Shown here piece by piece: positions 60,369-64,000 of a stretch of DNA of 64,000 nucleotides (its first letter is position 1; every line of letters begins with the position of its first letter). Below the pieces are notes generated by a model that did not search any database, was not told the origin of the DNA, and saw nothing but the letters and a program-made list of their open reading frames with translations. The DNA is from Pseudolabrys sp. Root1462 (lineage in GTDB: Bacteria > Pseudomonadota > Alphaproteobacteria > Rhizobiales > Xanthobacteraceae). The stretch is from positions 2,934,922-2,998,921 of the forward strand of contig NZ_LMFS01000001.1 of the NCBI RefSeq assembly GCF_001426945.1, written 5' to 3'. The translations under genes and the position numbers were made by a program.

Positions 60369-61465
60369 TGGCCGCCGCCGCAAAAAACGATCCGGACGCC
60401 ATCCGCAACGACATCGGCGACCTGATGGCCGAGCTCGCCAGCCGTCCGAAGGGCGCCAAGCCGCAGCGCAAGCTGTCCGGCCCGGAGCGCGCCGCGGTGC
60501 TGATGCTGTCGCTCGGCGAACAATACGGCGGCAAGATCTTTTCGCTGCTCGACGACGATGAATTGCGCGAGATTTCCATCGTCATGTCGTCGCTCGGCAC
60601 CGTCGAGGCCGAGCAGGTCGAATCCCTGCTGCTCGAATTCGTCGGCCGGCTGTCTGCGTCCGGCGCGCTGCTCGGCAACTACGACGCCACCGAGCGGCTG
60701 CTGTCGCAATTCCTGCCCAAGGACCGCATCGCCGGCATCATGGACGAAATTCGCGGGCCCGCCGGCCGCAACATGTGGGAGAAGCTCGCCAACGTTCAGG
60801 AAGAGGTGCTGGCGAACTATCTCAAGAACGAATACCCGCAGACCGTCGCGGTGGTGCTGTCGAAGCTGCGGCCGGAGCACGCCGCGCGCGTGCTGGCCAT
60901 CCTGCCGGAGGAATTGTCGCTCGACTGCGTCAACCGCATGCTGAAGATGGAAGCGGTGCAAAAGGAAGTCATCGAGCGCGTCGAGCAGACCCTGCGCACC
61001 GAATTCATGTCCAACATCTCGCAGACCCGGCGCCGCGACGCCCACGAGGTGATGGCCGAGATCTTCAACAACTTCGACCGTCAGACCGAAACCCGCTTCC
61101 TGACCGCGCTCGAAGACGACAACCGCGACGCCGCCGAGCGCATCAAGGCGCTGATGTTCACCTTCGACGACCTCATCAAGCTCGATGCCGCGTCGGCGCA
61201 GACGCTCATGCGCTCGATCGACAAGGACAAGCTCGCCGTCGCGCTCAAGGGCGCCGGCGAGAACGTCCGCGAATTCTTCTTCGCCAACATGTCCTCGCGC
61301 GCCGCCAAGATGCTGGTCGACGACATGCAGGCCATGGGCGCCGTGCGCCTGCGCGACGTCGATGAAGCGCAGACTTTGCTGGTCAATATCGCCAAGGACC
61401 TTGCCGCCAAGGGAGAAATCCTGATCGCCAAGAACCGCGGCGGCGACGACGAACTCGTGTACTAA
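60368..61465 (+). CDS. fliG: Flagellar motor switch protein FliG
   Basis: A 365-residue protein with N-terminal FliF-binding domain, middle domain with EYPQ (for EHPQ) in [14 protein letters not shown], and the C-terminal torque helix ([58 protein letters not shown]). It couples the stator to the rotor and sets rotation direction with FliM/FliN. It overlaps fliF by 1 base and precedes fliH by 10 bases. Confidence 0.96.
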   Translation: MAAAAKNDPDAIRNDIGDLMAELASRPKGAKPQRKLSGPERAAVLMLSLGEQYGGKIFSLLDDDELREISIVMSSLGTVEAEQVESLLLEFVGRLSASGALLGNYDATERLLSQFLPKDRIAGIMDEIRGPAGRNMWEKLANVQEEVLANYLKNEYPQTVAVVLSKLRPEHAARVLAILPEELSLDCVNRMLKMEAVQKEVIERVEQTLRTEFMSNISQTRRRDAHEVMAEIFNNFDRQTETRFLTALEDDNRDAAERIKALMFTFDDLIKLDAASAQTLMRSIDKDKLAVALKGAGENVREFFFANMSSRAAKMLVDDMQAMGAVRLRDVDEAQTLLVNIAKDLAAKGEILIAKNRGGDDELVY

Positions 61466-61475
61466 GGCAATCAAT

Positions 61476-62093
61476 ATGGCTGCTGCCGCCAAATTCCTGT
61501 TCGACGAGGACTTCGCCACCGGCGAAAAGCCGACCATCACCGTCGTCGAGGCGGAACGCCGGCGCGTCGACGCCGAGTCGGTCGCGCACCGCCAGGGCTT
61601 CGAGCAGGGCCAGGCGCAGGCCCGGGGCGAGCAGAACGAACGTATCGCCCGCGCGCTCACCACGATGGCCGAGCAGATGAGCCGGCTCGACGCGCAACTC
61701 AATGCAATCGAAGCGCGGCTCGAGAGCGAGGCCGTGCAGGTCGCTTTCTCCGTCGCCAGCAAGCTAGCGCCCGAGCTGATCGCACGCGAACCCTTCGCTG
61801 AAATCGAAGTGCTTGCCGCCGACTGCTTCCGCCAGCTCGTTGCGACGCCGCAGATCACCGTCTTCATCGGCGCCGACATCTATGACAGCGCCAAGGCGAA
61901 ACTCGAAGAGATCGCGCACGCGCGCGGACTGGAAGCACGTCTAAATATCCTGTCCGACGCCGCGATGGCGCCGGGCAATTGCCGCATCGAGTGGGCCGAA
62001 GGCGGTGTCGTGCGCGACCGCGACGCCACCCTCAGAGCGATCGAAGAAGCGGTGAACCGTTACATCGCGGCGCGCGGCGCCCCGCGCTCGTAA
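61476..62093 (+). CDS. fliH: Flagellar assembly protein FliH
   Basis: A 205-residue protein. The N-terminal acidic helix region is followed by a coiled coil (GFEQGQAQARGEQNERIARALTTMAEQMSRLDAQLNAIEARL) and the FliH/SctL C-terminal half (AVQVAFSVASKLAPELIAREP, LSDAAMAPGNCRIEWAEGGVVRDRDA). It regulates the FliI export ATPase. fliI is not in this window. It ends 21 bases before fliN. Confidence 0.88.
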   Translation: MAAAAKFLFDEDFATGEKPTITVVEAERRRVDAESVAHRQGFEQGQAQARGEQNERIARALTTMAEQMSRLDAQLNAIEARLESEAVQVAFSVASKLAPELIAREPFAEIEVLAADCFRQLVATPQITVFIGADIYDSAKAKLEEIAHARGLEARLNILSDAAMAPGNCRIEWAEGGVVRDRDATLRAIEEAVNRYIAARGAPRS

Positions 62094-62114
62094 GCAAGGT
62101 TTTGGAGACCGACC

Positions 62115-62471
62115 ATGAGTGACAATGACAGCAAAGTACCGCTCCCGGATCTCGAAGGCGGCGCCGTTCCGCCCGAGGTGGTGGATGCCGGACCGCTGGC
62201 GCCCGACGAATCGGTGCATCGCGGCGCCGCCGATCTCGAGGCGGTATTCGACGTCCCGGTGCAGGTCTCCGCGGTGCTGGGCCGGACCCGGATGGAGGTC
62301 GGCGATTTGTTGAAGCTCGGGCCCGGCGCCGTTCTCGAACTCGATCGTAAGGTTGGCGAAGCGATCGATATTTACGTGAACAACCGCCTGGTCGCACGCG
62401 GCGAAGTCGTGCTGGTCGAGGAAAAGCTTGGCGTGACCATGACGGAAATTATCAAGGCGGATACCAACTAG
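62115..62471 (+). CDS. fliN: Flagellar motor switch protein FliN
   Basis: A 118-residue protein. The SpoA-type C-terminal domain (FDVPVQVSAVLGRTRMEVGDLLKLGPGAVLELDRKVGEAIDIYVNNRLVARGEVVLVEEKLGVTMTEII) makes up most of it. The N terminus is short and acidic. FliN forms the lower part of the C-ring. It lies between fliH and flbD, with GGAG upstream of its ATG. Confidence 0.94.
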   Translation: MSDNDSKVPLPDLEGGAVPPEVVDAGPLAPDESVHRGAADLEAVFDVPVQVSAVLGRTRMEVGDLLKLGPGAVLELDRKVGEAIDIYVNNRLVARGEVVLVEEKLGVTMTEIIKADTN

Positions 62472-62531
62472 CGAAAAGGCAGTAGCGAACCGAAGACTCG
62501 CTACTAGATCGGCGACACAAGGACACTGAAC

Positions 62532-63902
62532 ATGCGGCTACTTATCATCGGAACGCTGGGCGGCCAGCTCACAGTCGCGAGCAAGATCGCGATGGACAAC
62601 GGCGCCTCGGTTACGCACGCCGCTTCCATCGATCAGGGCCTTGCGGTGCTGCGCTCGGGGCGCGGCGCCGACCTGCTGATGGTCGATGTCGCCATCGATA
62701 TCCAGGACCTGGTAACGAAGTTGGAGATCGAACGCATCCACGTGCCGATCGTGGCTTGCGGCGTCACCAACGACGCCCGCGCCGCCGTTCGCGCCATCCA
62801 CGCGGGCGCCAAAGAATACATCCCGCTGCCGCCCGATCCGGAACTGATCGCCGCGGTGCTTGCGGCGGTGACGCAAGACAACCGCGACATGATCTATCGC
62901 GACGACGCGATGGCCGCGGTGGTCAAGCTCGCCCAGCAGGTCGCCGGCTCGGAAGCCTCGGTGCTCATCACCGGCGAAAGCGGCACCGGCAAGGAAGTGC
63001 TGGCGCGCTTCGTGCATTCGCGCTCGCAACGCGCCAAGAAGCCGTTCATTTCGGTGAACTGCGCGGCGATCCCCGAGCACCTGCTGGAATCCGAATTGTT
63101 CGGTCATGAGAAGGGCTCTTTCACCGGCGCTCTCGCGCGTCGCATCGGCAAGTTCGAGGAAGCCGACGGCGGCACACTGCTGCTGGATGAAATCTCGGAA
63201 ATGGACGTGCGCTTGCAGGCGAAACTCCTGCGCGCCATCCAGGAACGCGTCATCGATCGCGTCGGCGGCAACAAGCCGGTGCCGGTGGATATCCGCATTA
63301 TCGCGACATCGAACCGCAATCTGGCGGAAGCGGTGCGTGCCGGCACCTTCCGAGAAGATCTGATGTTCCGCCTCAACGTCGTGAATCTGAAGATCCCGCC
63401 GCTGCGCGAACGCCCGGCGGACATCCCCGAGCTCGCAAACTACTTCATCAAGAAGTATTCGGACACCAACGGCCTGCCGGTTCGTCCGCTGTCGGTCGAG
63501 GCGCGCCGCGCGCTCAACGCCAATCGCTGGCCCGGCAACGTGCGCGAGCTTGAGAATACCCTGCACCGCGCCGTCATCTTGTCGACCGGAGCGGAAATCG
63601 GCGTTGACGGCATCCTGTCGCCGGACGGCGCGCGGCTCGATGCCTCGCGCGGCACCGGCGTCGCCGAACAGGCGGTGATGGCGGCGGAGCAGGTCACCCG
63701 CAATCTCGTCGGCCGCACCGTCGCCGAGGTCGAGCGCGACCTAATTCTGGAGACGCTCAAGCATTGCCTCGGCAACCGCACCCATGCAGCGAACATCCTC
63801 GGCATCTCGATCCGCACGCTGCGCAACAAGCTCAACGAATACTCCGCCGACGGTGCGCCGATCCCGCCGCCGCATGGCGGCGAGATGAAGGGCGCGGCGT
63901 AA
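62532..63902 (+). CDS. flbD: Sigma-54-dependent flagellar regulator FlbD
   Basis: A 456-residue NtrC-like activator. The N-terminal receiver-like domain (1-115) lacks the usual paired acidic residues (LLIIG instead of DD) and has PLPPDP in place of the KP; only D52 in MVDVA resembles the phospho-acceptor. The AAA+ domain carries Walker A GESGTGKE (148-155), GSFTGA (195-200, for GAFTGA) and Walker B GGTLLLDE (213-220). A Fis-type HTH (NRTHAANILGISIRTLRNKLNEY) is at the end. FlbD activates sigma-54 flagellar promoters such as that of fliK here. In Caulobacter its activity is controlled by FliX, not by phosphorylation. No FliX gene is visible. Confidence 0.92.
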   Translation: MRLLIIGTLGGQLTVASKIAMDNGASVTHAASIDQGLAVLRSGRGADLLMVDVAIDIQDLVTKLEIERIHVPIVACGVTNDARAAVRAIHAGAKEYIPLPPDPELIAAVLAAVTQDNRDMIYRDDAMAAVVKLAQQVAGSEASVLITGESGTGKEVLARFVHSRSQRAKKPFISVNCAAIPEHLLESELFGHEKGSFTGALARRIGKFEEADGGTLLLDEISEMDVRLQAKLLRAIQERVIDRVGGNKPVPVDIRIIATSNRNLAEAVRAGTFREDLMFRLNVVNLKIPPLRERPADIPELANYFIKKYSDTNGLPVRPLSVEARRALNANRWPGNVRELENTLHRAVILSTGAEIGVDGILSPDGARLDASRGTGVAEQAVMAAEQVTRNLVGRTVAEVERDLILETLKHCLGNRTHAANILGISIRTLRNKLNEYSADGAPIPPPHGGEMKGAA

Positions 63903-63923
63903 CCGCACATCGTGAAAATGCGA

Positions 63924-63956
63924 ACGGCCGGTGGTTTATCCCCACCGGCCGTTTTG
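63924..63956 (+). terminator. Rho-independent terminator after flbD
   Basis: A 12-base-pair stem (63924-63935 with 63943-63954) and 7-base loop, ending in TTTT, 22 bases after the flbD stop. It would end the fliF-fliG-fliH-fliN-flbD unit. The final 44 bases of the window show nothing that I recognise. Confidence 0.88.
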
Positions 63957-64000
63957 CGTTGTAGAGCTCATGGAACCCCCGCCCCACCTTCGCGGTTAGG

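Noticed and set aside
58614-60383. Long minus-strand open frame (589 codons) opposite fliF
   Set aside because: It is the antisense shadow of fliF, low-complexity and without ribosome site or family motif.
1-64000. CRISPR array or cas genes
   Set aside because: The only regular tandem array is the 9-bp repeat at 50404, with no spacers, and no cas-like gene is present.

Overview
The window looks like the chromosome of a flagellated alphaproteobacterium of the order Hyphomicrobiales (Rhizobiales), perhaps near Xanthobacteraceae or Bradyrhizobium. This rests on sciP and flbD with CtrA-type sites, the fliF-fliG-fliH-fliN-flbD order, the egtD/egtB pair, the elongator tRNA-Met type and the high-GC codon use. 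Genus assignment is inference.

Layout. (1) 1-5.4 kb: the end of a fused TRAP transporter permease converges on aromatic-acid catabolism genes: a gentisate 1,2-dioxygenase-like cupin, an SDR, an FMN reductase and a fumarylacetoacetate hydrolase-family enzyme. (2) 5.6-7.9 kb: ergothioneine genes egtB and egtD. (3) 8.1-11.3 kb: mtnA followed 10 bp later by a fused class II aldolase/short-chain dehydrogenase, suggesting aldolase-type salvage of methylthioribose or 5-deoxyribose phosphates. (4) 11.4-44.9 kb: a large surface-polysaccharide locus, mostly on the minus strand. It holds a transaldolase-like enzyme, a two-subunit transketolase, two SIS-domain sugar isomerases, a HAD phosphatase, a nucleotidyltransferase/PfkB-kinase fusion in inverted HldE order, a sugar-1-phosphate nucleotidyltransferase and two NAD-dependent sugar-nucleotide enzymes. 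Together these resemble a pathway for a heptose or longer-chain activated sugar. The locus also has methyltransferases, a WbuC-like cupin, glycosyltransferases (one GT2, two TIGR04372-type), an O-acetylation module (MBOAT plus SGNH-like proteins), a short ABC exporter, a flippase and a sulfotransferase. Its right end is AT-richer and carries a decayed IS3-family insertion sequence of 1213 bp with recognisable terminal inverted repeats.

(5) 45.1-52.9 kb: an accessory island ending at a tRNA-Met gene. It contains an XRE-type regulator, a Gp157-like protein, a Rad52-type annealing protein with a C-terminal HNH-like domain, a PilZ protein, several unknown proteins, a 12-copy 9-bp tandem repeat, and two related terminase-small-subunit-like genes each preceded by the same ~108-bp sequence. 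No large terminase, integrase or structural phage gene is visible, so it is a remnant or an unusual element.

(6) 53-55.3 kb: a secreted protein, a PmtA-like methyltransferase and mnmA. (7) 55.5-64 kb: flagellar genes fliK, flgD, sciP, fliF, fliG, fliH, fliN and flbD. A sigma-54 promoter match lies just upstream of fliK, and CtrA-like boxes precede sciP and fliF, which fits the Caulobacter-type flagellar hierarchy in which CtrA drives early genes and FlbD with sigma-54 drives later ones.
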